From assembly GCA_902778585.1 (NCBI GenBank), contig CACYYD010000005.1, positions 1 through 64,000 on the forward strand: a stretch of DNA of 64,000 nt, read 5' to 3'. Below, piece by piece: positions 51,094 through 60,690 of this stretch (positions within the stretch are counted from its first letter, which is position 1; each line of letters begins with the position of its first letter). The DNA comes from an uncultured Eubacteriales bacterium. Its GTDB lineage: Bacteria > Bacillota > Clostridia > Peptostreptococcales > Anaerovoracaceae. The notes under the pieces were generated by a model. That model was not told the origin of the DNA. It worked only from the letters and a program-made list of their open reading frames with translations, and did not search any database. Made by a program: the position numbers and the translations under genes.

Positions 51094-52311
51094 ATGATAA
51101 AGATGATAGACGGCGGCGTAACAGCTGCAACAGGATTCAAGGCAGCCGGCATCCACAGCGGGATCAAAAAGAATGCCGAAAAGACAGACCTGGCTCTCAT
51201 AGTCAGTGAGATCCCGGGAAACGCTGCTGCTGTATATACGAAAAATAAAGTAAAAGCGGCACACATTGCCGTTACAAAAAGACACCTTGAGAACGGAGTG
51301 GCTCAGGCTGTTCTCTGCAACAGCGGAAACGCCAACACCTGCACTCCTGACGGCGAAGAAGTGGCCGAAAAAGCTACTCAGATCGCCGCTGACTGCCTCG
51401 GCATAAAGGCAGAGGACGTGCTTCCTGCCGCTACCGGAGTCATCGGGGTGTCTCTTCCTATTGAGCCGTTTGAAAAGGCCATGCCTGCTCTTGTGGACAG
51501 CCTGTCAAGGACGGGCTCTTCTGATGCAGCGCGCGCGATCCTGACTACTGATACGTATATCAAGGAGTGTGCAGTACAGTTTGAGATCGACGGCAAGGTC
51601 TGCACTCTGGGCGGCATTGCCAAAGGAAGCGGCATGATACACATCAACATGGGCACCATGCTCAGCTTTATCTCGACGGACTGCGCCATCAGCAAAGAAC
51701 TGGTAAGTAAGGCTCTCCATGAGGAGATAGCCGACAGCTACAACCAGGTCAGCGTCGACGGAGATACATCTACAAACGATACGGTCGTACTGATCGCAAA
51801 CGGACTTGCCGGTAATGCAGAGATCATTGAGACCGGAGAAGAATATAACGTGTTCTGCGAGGCTCTTCATGCGGTAAGCGTCGAGCTTTCGAGGATGATC
51901 GCGGGCGACGGAGAAGGCTGCACAAAGCTTCTCGAAGCACACGTGACCGGAGCTCCGGACAAGGAGACCGCAAGGCTGGTCAGCAAGAGTATAGTCTGCT
52001 CGTCGCTCTTCAAGGCGGCGGTATTCGCATCTGATGCCAACTGGGGACGCATACTCTGCGCGATTGGCTATACAGATGCCGATTTTGATGCTTCGGATAT
52101 CGATGTGAGCGTGAAGTCAGAGGCAGGCGAGGTGCTTGTGTGCAAGGCATCAGCCGCTATACCGTTCGACGATGACTTTGCGACAGAGGTCCTGTCCAAA
52201 GAGCATGTTACAGTAGAGGCAGACCTCCACGACGGCGGCGCGGAAGCCTTCGCCTGGGGCTGCGACCTCACTTATGACTACGTCAAGATAAATGGCTCGT
52301 ACCGCTCATAA
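51094..52311 (+). CDS. argJ: Glutamate N-acetyltransferase / amino-acid N-acetyltransferase (ArgJ)
   Basis: Enzyme of 405 aa that transfers acetyl from N-acetylornithine to glutamate and so runs the cyclic arginine pathway. It is made as a precursor that cleaves itself before a threonine; the site here is in IHINMGTMLSF (Gly-Thr rather than the more frequent Ala-Thr). IAKGSGMIHI and VDGDTSTNDTVVLIANG are further signatures. It explains the absence of argA and argE-type genes in the cluster. GGAGG lies six bases ahead of the ATG. Confidence 0.94.
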   Translation: MIKMIDGGVTAATGFKAAGIHSGIKKNAEKTDLALIVSEIPGNAAAVYTKNKVKAAHIAVTKRHLENGVAQAVLCNSGNANTCTPDGEEVAEKATQIAADCLGIKAEDVLPAATGVIGVSLPIEPFEKAMPALVDSLSRTGSSDAARAILTTDTYIKECAVQFEIDGKVCTLGGIAKGSGMIHINMGTMLSFISTDCAISKELVSKALHEEIADSYNQVSVDGDTSTNDTVVLIANGLAGNAEIIETGEEYNVFCEALHAVSVELSRMIAGDGEGCTKLLEAHVTGAPDKETARLVSKSIVCSSLFKAAVFASDANWGRILCAIGYTDADFDASDIDVSVKSEAGEVLVCKASAAIPFDDDFATEVLSKEHVTVEADLHDGGAEAFAWGCDLTYDYVKINGSYRS

Positions 52312-52325
52312 AGAAGGGGTGTCAG

Positions 52326-53225
52326 ATGGTAAAAGAGAAATACATGGAGAAGGCCAACGTCCTTATCGAGGCTCTCCCTTACATACAGCGGTTCAACCGC
52401 AAGATCATCGTCATCAAGTACGGCGGAAGCGCCATGATAGATGACACTCTGAAAAAGCATGTGATAGAAGATGCAGTGCTTCTGAAGCTCGTCGGATTCA
52501 AGCCTGTTATCGTGCACGGCGGCGGAAACGAGATAAGCGCCTGGATGAGAAAGACGGGCATCGAGCCGCAGTTCATCAACGGCCTCAGAGTCACGGACGC
52601 GGATACTCTGGAACTGGCAGAGATGGTCCTCGGCAAGGTCAACAGCGATCTTGTGACGATGGCACAGCAGCTCGGGGTGAGGGCTTGCGGCATAAGCGGC
52701 AAGGACGGAAGGCTGCTCACAGTAAAAAGAGCAAAGCCCGGAATGAAAGATATAGGCTTTGTCGGTGAGATCACAGAGGTGGACACAAAAATAATCCACG
52801 ATCTTCTGAACGACGACTTTCTGCCTATCATCTATCCGATAGGCATGGACAAGGACGGCCAGTCCTACAATATAAACGGAGATCATGCGGCTGCTGAGAT
52901 CGCGAAAGCTCTGCAGGCTGACAAGCTCGCATACCTCACGGATGCTCCGGGCGTCTGCATGGATCCGAACGATCCTGAATCGTTCATATCCGAGCTCTTC
53001 GTTGAAGAAGCGGAGAAACTGATCGATGAAGGCATCATAAGCGGAGGCATGATACCAAAGGTGCGCAACTGCTTCAGATCTATAGAAGGCGGCGTCAACA
53101 GGGTTCACATTCTGGACGGAAGCATCCCTCACTGCCTGCTCCTTGAGATCTTCACTGACAGAGGCGTCGGTACCGTTATAATGAAAGACGGAGTGAAGTA
53201 CTACAGCAGAGAAAGGAGCGAGTGA
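52326..53225 (+). CDS. argB: Acetylglutamate kinase (ArgB)
   Basis: Kinase of 299 aa for the second step of arginine synthesis. KIIVIKYGGSAMIDDTLK is the phosphate-binding start, PVIVHGGGNEISAWM binds the substrate, and LPIIYPIGMD, NINGDHAAAEIAKAL and GGMIPKVRNCFRSIEGGV follow. The N-terminal helix ahead of the core (residues 1-20) occurs in arginine-inhibited hexameric ArgB, which suggests feedback control. The stop overlaps the argD start. Confidence 0.95.
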   Translation: MVKEKYMEKANVLIEALPYIQRFNRKIIVIKYGGSAMIDDTLKKHVIEDAVLLKLVGFKPVIVHGGGNEISAWMRKTGIEPQFINGLRVTDADTLELAEMVLGKVNSDLVTMAQQLGVRACGISGKDGRLLTVKRAKPGMKDIGFVGEITEVDTKIIHDLLNDDFLPIIYPIGMDKDGQSYNINGDHAAAEIAKALQADKLAYLTDAPGVCMDPNDPESFISELFVEEAEKLIDEGIISGGMIPKVRNCFRSIEGGVNRVHILDGSIPHCLLLEIFTDRGVGTVIMKDGVKYYSRERSE

Positions 53226-54397
53226 TGGACCGCAGCAAGATCAAGAAGCTCGATGCGGAGTATATAGTCCACACATATAACCGCTATGATGTCGTCGCCG
53301 ATCACGCATACAGAGCGACCATTACGGATGTGAACGGCAAAGAGTTCATCGACCTCTGCAGCGGTTACGGCGCAAACTCGCTGGGCTACGGCCATAAGGC
53401 CTGGCTCGATGCCGTGAAAGCCCAGCTTGACCAGGTGCAGCACACCTCGAATCTGTATTACACAGCGCCGGGTCCCCAGCTTGCCGAGAAGCTTGCAACG
53501 AGAAGCGGCCTCTGCAAGGTGTGGTTCGCGAATTCGGGCGGCGAGGCTAACGAGGCAGCGATCAAGGTCGCCAGAAAGTACGGCAACACTCTGGCTGACC
53601 ATAAAAAGAACACGATAATCTCGCTCAAAAAATCTTTCCACGGCAGGACGCTCGCGACCGTAACGGCTACCGGTCTTGCCGAAGCGCAGGAGTCATTCGG
53701 ACCGCTGGTCCCGGGCTTTGTGCATGCTGAAGTCGATGATGCGGCAGAACTCGAAAAGCTCGTAAAGCAGTACGACCCATGCGCATTCCTCATGGAGCTG
53801 GTGCAGGGCGAGGGCGGAGTGCACGCACTCGAACAGTCCTTCGTTGACAAGGCGGCAGAGCTGTGCGAAAAGAACGACATACTGTTCATCGACGACGAAG
53901 TGCAGGTCGGCATCGGAAGGAGCGGGACGCTCTTTGCCTTTGAGCAGTACGGTATAAAACCGGACATTGTTTCGTTCGCGAAGGGCATAGGAGCGGGCCT
54001 CCCGATCGGCGGAATAATCTGCGGTCCAAAGACCTGCGATGTGCTGGTCCCGGGAGATCACGGATCGACATTCGGCATGAATCCTGTCGCTTGCGCGGGA
54101 GCCAATGTAGTGCTGGACACTATCGATGACGCCTTTCTTTCCGCGGTCAAGGTAAAGTCGCGCTTCATAAGGGAAGAACTCGCTTCGATGAAAAAAGTCA
54201 CCGGACTTGACGGCCTTGGCCTCATGATCGGCATAGACCTTGAGGGCATGACAGGAGCTGAGGCTACAGCCAGACTGCTCGAGGAGGGAGTCCTTACGAT
54301 ACCTGCTGGAGACAGGCTCAGACTGCTGCCTCCGCTGACCATAAGCCTTGAAGAAACATGCAAGGCGCTTGCAGCCATACGCAGGGTCCTGGACTGA
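53225..54397 (+). CDS. argD: Acetylornithine aminotransferase (ArgD)
   Basis: Class III PLP enzyme of 390 aa. FIDLCSGYGANSLGYGH, FANSGGEANEAAIKVARKYG, SFHGRTLATVTATG, FIDDEVQVGIGRSG (aspartate contacting the PLP ring) and the PLP lysine in SFAKGIGAGLPIGG are visible. The start is ATG 53225, which shares a base with the argB stop (TGATG). Ornithine aminotransferases are close relatives; the arg cluster decides the call. The terminator at 54459 ends the operon. Confidence 0.93.
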   Translation: MDRSKIKKLDAEYIVHTYNRYDVVADHAYRATITDVNGKEFIDLCSGYGANSLGYGHKAWLDAVKAQLDQVQHTSNLYYTAPGPQLAEKLATRSGLCKVWFANSGGEANEAAIKVARKYGNTLADHKKNTIISLKKSFHGRTLATVTATGLAEAQESFGPLVPGFVHAEVDDAAELEKLVKQYDPCAFLMELVQGEGGVHALEQSFVDKAAELCEKNDILFIDDEVQVGIGRSGTLFAFEQYGIKPDIVSFAKGIGAGLPIGGIICGPKTCDVLVPGDHGSTFGMNPVACAGANVVLDTIDDAFLSAVKVKSRFIREELASMKKVTGLDGLGLMIGIDLEGMTGAEATARLLEEGVLTIPAGDRLRLLPPLTISLEETCKALAAIRRVLD

Positions 54398-54458
54398 TAG
54401 CCGGGCCCGTAAGCAGGCATCTGCAAAGCGTATGAAAGTTCATTAAGTTTCAAATCTG

Positions 54459-54502
54459 ACACGGTTTACGTATGTATAATTGTTGCGTAGACCGTGTTTT
54501 TA
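54459..54502 (+). terminator. Intrinsic terminator of the arg operon, with a TATAAT in its loop
   Basis: ACACGGTTTACG (54459-54470) pairs with CGTAGACCGTGT (54486-54497), twelve base pairs with one G-T, followed by TTTTT. The loop holds TATAAT (54475-54480), which could be the -10 box for the ftsE gene about 80 bases downstream. The stretch 54398-54458 shows nothing else. Confidence 0.85.
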
Positions 54503-54558
54503 TTATGGCACGGAAGAGGCAAAAACAGCGCACAGGAGTCAGGAGGTACCCGGCGCAG

Positions 54559-55434
54559 ATGATAATTTTCAACAACGTAACAAAGAAGTACGGAAAGAAG
54601 ACCGCTCTTGAAAATGCCAGCGTGCATATCAACAGCGGTGACTTTGTATTTCTGGTAGGACCGAGCGGAGCCGGCAAGACCACATTCATCAAGCTGATCC
54701 TTAAGGAGATCGAACCGGACGGCGGCAGGATCATTCTTGCAGGCAAGGACATAACGAAGATCGGAAGGCGCGAAGTGCCTGCGATCAGACAGAAGATCGG
54801 AATGGTATTCCAGGACTTCAGACTGCTTGAAAAGAAGACAGTATACGAGAACGTCGCATTCGCGATGGAAGTCCTCCACAAAAGCAAAAGGGAGATACGC
54901 GAGAGAGTGCCTTATGTGCTCAAACTCGTAGACATAGCCGATAAGGCAAACAGATATCCGGACGAGCTTTCAGCCGGAGAACAGCAGAGAGTAGGCATAG
55001 CCAGAGCACTGGTGAACAAGCCGAGAGTCCTCATCTGCGACGAGCCGACAGGAAACCTCGACCCGATAACCGCCATGGACATCATGAGGCTCCTCGAGCA
55101 GATCAATGTAAGGGGAACCACCGTCCTCATGGTCACTCATGCAAAGGATATCGTTGACCAGATGAACAAGAGAGTAGTTGCCATCGACAACGGACGCATC
55201 GTTCGTGATGAAGAGGGCAGCTACGGCTTCACAAAGCAGACCGAGGAAGAGGACGACCTCTATGTACCGGGCTTCACGACATTCATCGACAATCCTTTCA
55301 AGACCACAACTATACCGGCATCTGCGGTGAAGGAAAGCTCCAGAGGCAGGACGATAGCCATCCCTGACCCGGCAGGCTACGATGACAGCCTTATCGATGC
55401 TTACCTTGACGGAGGGGAGGATGTCTATGAGTAG
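54559..55434 (+). CDS. ftsE: Cell division ATP-binding protein (FtsE) with C-terminal extension
   Basis: ATPase of 291 aa that works with FtsX to control a cell-wall hydrolase at division. Walker A is GPSGAGKTTFIKL, the signature is LSAGEQQRVGIARAL, Walker B is VLICDEPTGNLDPIT. ATG 54559 gives the standard MIIFNNVTKKYGKK start with AGGAGGT ahead; the longer frame from 54472 would run through the terminator. Residues about 220-291 are an added acidic tail, absent from compact FtsE proteins, that ends in the overlap with ftsX. The tail's role is unknown. Confidence 0.93.
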   Translation: MIIFNNVTKKYGKKTALENASVHINSGDFVFLVGPSGAGKTTFIKLILKEIEPDGGRIILAGKDITKIGRREVPAIRQKIGMVFQDFRLLEKKTVYENVAFAMEVLHKSKREIRERVPYVLKLVDIADKANRYPDELSAGEQQRVGIARALVNKPRVLICDEPTGNLDPITAMDIMRLLEQINVRGTTVLMVTHAKDIVDQMNKRVVAIDNGRIVRDEEGSYGFTKQTEEEDDLYVPGFTTFIDNPFKTTTIPASAVKESSRGRTIAIPDPAGYDDSLIDAYLDGGEDVYE

Positions 55435-56317
55435 ATTCGGATACAACCTCAAACAGGCCTTCTCCCAGATGGGCCGCAACAAGGGAATGTATTTTACATC
55501 CATCCTCGCCATAACAGCGATGATGCTGATACTGGGACTCTTCTTTGTGGCATTCGTAAACGTCAATCTGTTTGCCGCATCGATCGAGAAGGACTACAAC
55601 GTAGTTCAGATCTACGTAAAGGAAGGCAGCACCCCTGAGGTGACAACGGCTGTAGGTACAACGCTCGAAAACACCGAAGGCGTCGACAAGGTCGTTTACG
55701 TCACAAAGGACGAAGCGATGGTCACTCTCAAGGACAGATGGGGTGACAACGGATATCTTCTCGACAACCTTCCGGAGAACCCGCTGCCGGATTCTTATTC
55801 GGTATACGTAAAGGATAAGGACGCAGCCAACAGGCTTGCAGAGACGGCAATGTCCATAGAAGGCGTCGATGACGTCGTCTATTACCAGGATACTATCGAG
55901 AAACTCGCGCAGGTATCGCACTTTATCGAGGTGGGCTCGCTGATCGCGATGGCGTTCCTCGTTATCGTTTCGATCATTATCGTTGCAAATACCATCAAGC
56001 TGACGGTATTCAACAGGGAAAAAGAGATCGGGATCATGAAGTACCTCGGTGCGACAGACTGGTTCGTAAGAGCTCCGTTCATCTGGGGCGGCATCATCGT
56101 TGGAGTCGTGTCATCGTTCATCGCCACGGGACTCACTTACCTGATCTACACCAGGATCGTGCGCATCATCGGCGGCGACGTGACAAGGATCCTTTCGGTC
56201 GCGGTCGTTCCGGCAGAATATCTTGCCAACAACCTGCTTATAATCTTCCTCTGCCTGGGCGTCAGCATAGGTGTATGCGGAAGTATCATATCCATAAGAA
56301 GATTCCTCGACAGATAG
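55421..56317 (+). CDS. ftsX: Cell division permease-like protein (FtsX)
   Basis: Membrane protein of 298 aa with four helices: a cytosolic start (SRFGYNLKQAFSQMGRNKGMYF), helix 1 at about residues 25-50, an external domain with YVKEGSTPEVTTAVGTTLEN, and three helices from residue 170, with KEIGIMKYLGATDWFVRAPF between helices 2 and 3. It transmits ATP use by FtsE to a partner outside the cell, most likely the M23/coiled-coil protein encoded next. The start is ATG 55421 or 55427, both inside the ftsE end. Confidence 0.93.
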   Translation: MSMSRFGYNLKQAFSQMGRNKGMYFTSILAITAMMLILGLFFVAFVNVNLFAASIEKDYNVVQIYVKEGSTPEVTTAVGTTLENTEGVDKVVYVTKDEAMVTLKDRWGDNGYLLDNLPENPLPDSYSVYVKDKDAANRLAETAMSIEGVDDVVYYQDTIEKLAQVSHFIEVGSLIAMAFLVIVSIIIVANTIKLTVFNREKEIGIMKYLGATDWFVRAPFIWGGIIVGVVSSFIATGLTYLIYTRIVRIIGGDVTRILSVAVVPAEYLANNLLIIFLCLGVSIGVCGSIISIRRFLDR

Positions 56318-56330
56318 ACGGGACGGCAAT

Positions 56331-57494
56331 ATGAAAAAGGGAAAAAGAAAAAATCTGTTAATAGTGTTCACTCTGATGGCAGCACTGATCTCAGCGACTT
56401 TCGCGTATTCCTTCGCGGTAAGCCAGGAGGAATACGATGCAGCCCAGAAGGAGGCCAAGGAGGCCAAGGAGGCGACTGAAGCCAAGCGCAAAGAAGCCAA
56501 GGAAGCCGCGAAGAAGGCTGCCGCTGCTGTCGAGAACTTCGAAGCAGCGGAGAGGGAACTCGACCGCATCGCTACGGACATCGAAGCCGTAAAGGTGGAG
56601 ATAGCCAATAAGCAGGCTGAGATCGAGAACACTAAGGCAGACATCGCTGCCAAGGAAGCTGAGATCGAAGAACAGAACACTGCTCTCAACAACAGACTTA
56701 CAGCCATGTACAAAAACGGCAACACAGGCTTCGTTGACGTCATCCTTAATTCGGAGGACGTTGAAGACCTTCTGTCCAATGTCGGCATGGTGCACAAGAT
56801 CCTTGAAAGCGATCAGAACCTTCTGAAAAAACTTCAGAATGATTATAAGGAACTCAAAAAACTCAAGGCCGAACTCGACGCACAGGAAGCTGCTCTCGTA
56901 GACCAGCAGATAGCGCTCGAGGGCAAGGAGGTCGAGACTGAAGAGCTGAGAAAGGCTTATCAGGCAGAGGCCGACAAGATGCATGCTCTGCAGGCACAGA
57001 AGGAGGCCGAAGCTGCCGAGATGGCGGCAGATGCTCTTGCCAAGCAGCTCGAAGCGGAGCGCATGATCGTCGACGCGGGCGGACAGATAAACCTGGCGCC
57101 GGGCGAATATGCGTGGCCTACACAGTCCAACTGGCAGCTCTCCGATAAGTACGGCTGGAGAAGATGCCCGTTCCACGGAAAAGAATTCCACAACGGACTC
57201 GATATAGTCCTGAGCAGCGGCACGAACGGCTCGCCTGTATATGCCATCGCTGACGGATATATAACTAGGGCTTCATGGTACGGCGGATACGGCAACTGCA
57301 TACAGTACGCTATCGGCAATGGATACAGCGTGCTCTGCGGACACCTCCGGGGATACAATTGCAAGGCCGGACAGTACGTAACAAAGGGCAGTGTGATAGG
57401 ATATATAGGAAGCACCGGCGCATCGACCGGACCGCACCTGCACTTTACGGTATTCCAGAACGGAACTACCATCAATCCGCTTTCACTTTACTGA
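56331..57494 (+). CDS. EnvC-like murein hydrolase activator / M23 peptidase
   Basis: Secreted protein of 387 aa. A signal peptide (about residues 8-28) is followed by a long coiled coil rich in Ala, Glu and Lys (residues about 35-240) and a C-terminal LytM/M23 domain. The zinc site appears complete: HNGLD, CGHL and PHLHF. The coiled coil is the part that FtsX-type partners bind, and the gene lies 13 bases behind ftsX. Because the zinc ligands are intact it may be an active endopeptidase and not only an activator. Confidence 0.9.
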   Translation: MKKGKRKNLLIVFTLMAALISATFAYSFAVSQEEYDAAQKEAKEAKEATEAKRKEAKEAAKKAAAAVENFEAAERELDRIATDIEAVKVEIANKQAEIENTKADIAAKEAEIEEQNTALNNRLTAMYKNGNTGFVDVILNSEDVEDLLSNVGMVHKILESDQNLLKKLQNDYKELKKLKAELDAQEAALVDQQIALEGKEVETEELRKAYQAEADKMHALQAQKEAEAAEMAADALAKQLEAERMIVDAGGQINLAPGEYAWPTQSNWQLSDKYGWRRCPFHGKEFHNGLDIVLSSGTNGSPVYAIADGYITRASWYGGYGNCIQYAIGNGYSVLCGHLRGYNCKAGQYVTKGSVIGYIGSTGASTGPHLHFTVFQNGTTINPLSLY

Positions 57495-57510
57495 CAGATT
57501 CAGGTATGAA

Positions 57511-59157
57511 ATGACCATACATAATAAGATACTGGAGATAATAGAATCACGAGGCATCGGAGAGGAGATGAGAGAAGAGTTCTTCTCTCCGAGGCCTCGT
57601 CTCGCCTATGATCCATTCCTGCTCGCCAATATGCGAGAAGGGGTGGATTCTTTGCTTAATGCGATAGACAGCGGCAAAAGGATAGTCATTTACGGCGATT
57701 ACGACGTCGACGGCATCACGTCGACGGCTCTTTTAATGAAGGTGATAGGAAGCCTTACGGAGAATGTGACTTACTACATCCCGTCGAGGCTCGATGAGGG
57801 CTACGGCCTGCACATGGAGGCCATAGACCGGATAAAGGAAGACGGCGGAGAGTTTATCGTTACCGTCGACTGCGGATCCTCATCGGCAGACGAGACCGCC
57901 TACGCGCATTCGCTCGGCATCGGCACACTGGTCACCGACCATCACAACATGAGCGGGCAGAGAGCCGATGGGCTGATCATAAATCCGCGCATGGCCGAAG
58001 ACACGTACCCGTTCAAGGGCCTTGCCGGAGTAGGCGTCGCGTACAAGCTGGCTCTAGCCATATCACGGGAAAGGGATATACCGGGACCTCTCATGGCAGA
58101 ACTTCTCGAATTCGCGACAGTCGGCACCATAGCTGATATAATGCCGATGACAGATGAAAACAGGACCATCGTAAAATGCGGTCTGAGGAGTATCCATCTC
58201 GGCTGCAGGAACAAAGGCCTGAGAGAGCTCATCGACAGGTCGGCGCTCGACTATAAGACTCTCAAGGCAGGCGATATCTCCTTTGGTATCGCGCCTAAGA
58301 TAAACGCCTCGGGAAGGCTCGGAGACGCATCTCTCGGAGTGAGACTGCTCCTCTCGGATGACCCGCAGGAGATCCGCGACTGCTGCAGCGATCTCATAGA
58401 AGCCAACCGTGAGCGCAGAAGGCTCCAGGACGAGGCCTACGACAGGGGCTGCGGGATGCTCGACTCCGAGCTCGAAAAGGGAGACTTTGTGATAGTCGAG
58501 ATAAACGACTCGCATGAGGGCGTGCTGGGCATCGTAGCCGGCAAGCTCAGGGAAAAGATAAACAGGCCTGTCGTGGTCATCTCAAAAAACGGAGATACCT
58601 ACAAGGGCACGGGAAGGTCCGTTCCGGGCGTCGATCTTTTCGGCATGCTCGATAAATACAGGGACAGATTCATAAGCTTCGGCGGCCACAGCGCAGCCTG
58701 CGGCTTTACGATAGATTCGGACAGTATGGACGCCCTGAGAGAAGACCTCAACAAGGACATAAGCCTCATGGAGGATGAAGACCCTGAGCTTCTCACGGTC
58801 ACGCACAGCAGCGACGCGGAGATCGACCCGTCAGAGGTGGATCTTGAGCTCGCCGAAGAGCTGCAGCTTCTGGAGCCTTGCGGAAAGGACAATGAAGTTC
58901 CGGTCTTCGTGATACGGAATGCTGAGGTAAGCGGCTGGAGATTTCTCAAGGATGATGATAAAATGGCAAGGTTCTCACTTGTAACAAGTGACGGGCGTAC
59001 AATAGATTCAGTCATTTTCAGAAATGCCGCGGCTGCCTACGAGGCAGTGACTTCGGGAAAAGTCGACATTTTCTGCAATATTGAGATAAATACATGGAGA
59101 GATGTCAGAAAGGCGCAGGTGATAGCGAGAGAGATCGTGCCTGCCGGGACAGTATAG
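57511..59157 (+). CDS. recJ: Single-stranded-DNA-specific exonuclease (RecJ)
   Basis: DHH-family 5'-3' exonuclease of 548 aa used in recombination and repair. The catalytic aspartates are in VIYGDYDVDGITSTALLM, VTVDCGSS and the DHH motif VTDHHNMSG. The DHHA1 domain carries GRSVPGVDLFGML and SFGGHSAACGFTI, and an OB-fold segment with LLEPCGKDNEVPVF follows. Length is normal for the clostridial form. The S41 protease gene starts on the next base after the stop. Confidence 0.95.
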   Translation: MTIHNKILEIIESRGIGEEMREEFFSPRPRLAYDPFLLANMREGVDSLLNAIDSGKRIVIYGDYDVDGITSTALLMKVIGSLTENVTYYIPSRLDEGYGLHMEAIDRIKEDGGEFIVTVDCGSSSADETAYAHSLGIGTLVTDHHNMSGQRADGLIINPRMAEDTYPFKGLAGVGVAYKLALAISRERDIPGPLMAELLEFATVGTIADIMPMTDENRTIVKCGLRSIHLGCRNKGLRELIDRSALDYKTLKAGDISFGIAPKINASGRLGDASLGVRLLLSDDPQEIRDCCSDLIEANRERRRLQDEAYDRGCGMLDSELEKGDFVIVEINDSHEGVLGIVAGKLREKINRPVVVISKNGDTYKGTGRSVPGVDLFGMLDKYRDRFISFGGHSAACGFTIDSDSMDALREDLNKDISLMEDEDPELLTVTHSSDAEIDPSEVDLELAEELQLLEPCGKDNEVPVFVIRNAEVSGWRFLKDDDKMARFSLVTSDGRTIDSVIFRNAAAAYEAVTSGKVDIFCNIEINTWRDVRKAQVIAREIVPAGTV

Positions 59158-60690
59158 ATGAGCGAAGAGATCAAAGAAAAAAATGAAATAAAAGACGCCG
59201 GGATCACAGAAGCCGAAAAAACGGACGAAGCGGCCGCCGATGCTGCAGAAACTGCAGAAATCTCAGAAACTTCTGCACCTGCGGAGCCTGCTGCTGAGCC
59301 GGACTCAATGCCGGCCGGTCCTGAAGTGCCGGAAACAAGGCTGGAGTGGCGCGATACGCTCGGCCTTCAGCTTTCGGATATAGAGGATTACATGGTGAAC
59401 GCCGGAGAAAACGGCGGAGCGGACGATCATGCGGATGATCACGGGGACAGCGCAGCTCCTGCGGAACGCGAAGTTCCTCATCCGGCAGCTGCAGCGGTAC
59501 CTATACCTGTACCGGAAGTGACTGAGGCAAAGAAGGCAACGAAAAAAGGCGGATTCGCAAAGAACCTTCTTTCTTTCATCGTCGGTTTCGGATGCTGTCT
59601 TGCCGTGCTCTTTGCTGCAGCAAGGTTTGGTCTGCTCGGACGCGTGTTGAGCGACAGCGACTACCTTTACTACAGCGGTCTTGACGGATCCTACGGAAAG
59701 TTCTACGAGATAATGCAGATGATAGGCGAGGACCCTATAGCCGATAAGGACCCGAAGGATATCACTGATGCAGAGCTCAAAGAGATCGTCGCAAGCGTAG
59801 GCGACCCTTACGCAGAGTATTACACTGCGGCCGAGTATGAGGACATGATGAAGCGGTTCGCAGACGATTACGTCGGCATCGGCATCGGAGTCGTCGAAGA
59901 GGATGGAAAGGTCGTCATAAAGACTATATTCAAAGACACTCCTGCGGAAGAGGCGGGCATACAGCCAGAAGACGTCATTCTTGAGGTCGACGGCAAGAAG
60001 CCGGAGAGTGTCGACGATGCGGTATCCATGATCTCGGGCAAAGCGGGCACGGAGGTCACCGTCAAGATCGGACGCGGTGACGAGACTCTGGACTTTACCA
60101 TAAAGCGCGCAAAGATAGAGACAGATTCGGTATCTTACGGAAGCCTCAAAGACCATCCTGAGATCGGCTACATAATGATGAGCATGTTCAGACAGGGAAC
60201 GGACAAGGAATTCAAGGATGCCGTAAAGGCCCTTCAGGATGAAGGCTGCAGCAAATTCATTCTCGATCTCCGCGACAACGGAGGCGGGCTCACGAACGTA
60301 TGCATCGAGATAGCGGACTATCTGCTGCCAGCCTGCAAGATCATGACCGAGAACTCCAAGAGCGGAGATGAGACGGTCTACAACTCCAAGGCGGACTCGG
60401 CAGAGCTCGAACTCATAGTGCTGGTAAATGAAAACACGGCCAGCGCATCTGAGATACTGACTGCGGCTCTCCAGGACAACGGAGCGTGCAAAGTAATAGG
60501 TACAAAGACATTCGGAAAGGGTGTCATCCAGATAATGCACCAGTTTGCGGACGGATCCGGTATCAAGATAACCACCACTGAGTACTTCAGGCCGAACGGC
60601 GATCCCGTAAACGAAGTCGGTATCACACCGGACATCGATACGGGAGAAGAAGACGCGCTTGAAGCGGCTATCAGGGAATTTGCACAGTGA
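59158..60690 (+). CDS. S41-family C-terminal processing peptidase (CtpA-like) with a long cytoplasmic tail
   Basis: Protein of 510 aa. Residues 1-135 form an unusually long, acidic, Ala/Glu/Pro-rich cytoplasmic segment. One membrane helix follows (FIVGFGCCLAVLFAAARFGLL), then an external part with a PDZ domain (GIGIGVVEEDGKVVI, AGIQPEDVILEVDGK) and the S41 domain. The catalytic serine is in NENTASASEILTAAL and the lysine in GTKTFGKGVIQ. In Clostridia and Bacilli this gene often lies beside the ftsEX-M23 genes, suggesting a link to cell-wall remodelling. The tail may bind a cytosolic partner. Confidence 0.92.
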   Translation: MSEEIKEKNEIKDAGITEAEKTDEAAADAAETAEISETSAPAEPAAEPDSMPAGPEVPETRLEWRDTLGLQLSDIEDYMVNAGENGGADDHADDHGDSAAPAEREVPHPAAAAVPIPVPEVTEAKKATKKGGFAKNLLSFIVGFGCCLAVLFAAARFGLLGRVLSDSDYLYYSGLDGSYGKFYEIMQMIGEDPIADKDPKDITDAELKEIVASVGDPYAEYYTAAEYEDMMKRFADDYVGIGIGVVEEDGKVVIKTIFKDTPAEEAGIQPEDVILEVDGKKPESVDDAVSMISGKAGTEVTVKIGRGDETLDFTIKRAKIETDSVSYGSLKDHPEIGYIMMSMFRQGTDKEFKDAVKALQDEGCSKFILDLRDNGGGLTNVCIEIADYLLPACKIMTENSKSGDETVYNSKADSAELELIVLVNENTASASEILTAALQDNGACKVIGTKTFGKGVIQIMHQFADGSGIKITTTEYFRPNGDPVNEVGITPDIDTGEEDALEAAIREFAQ

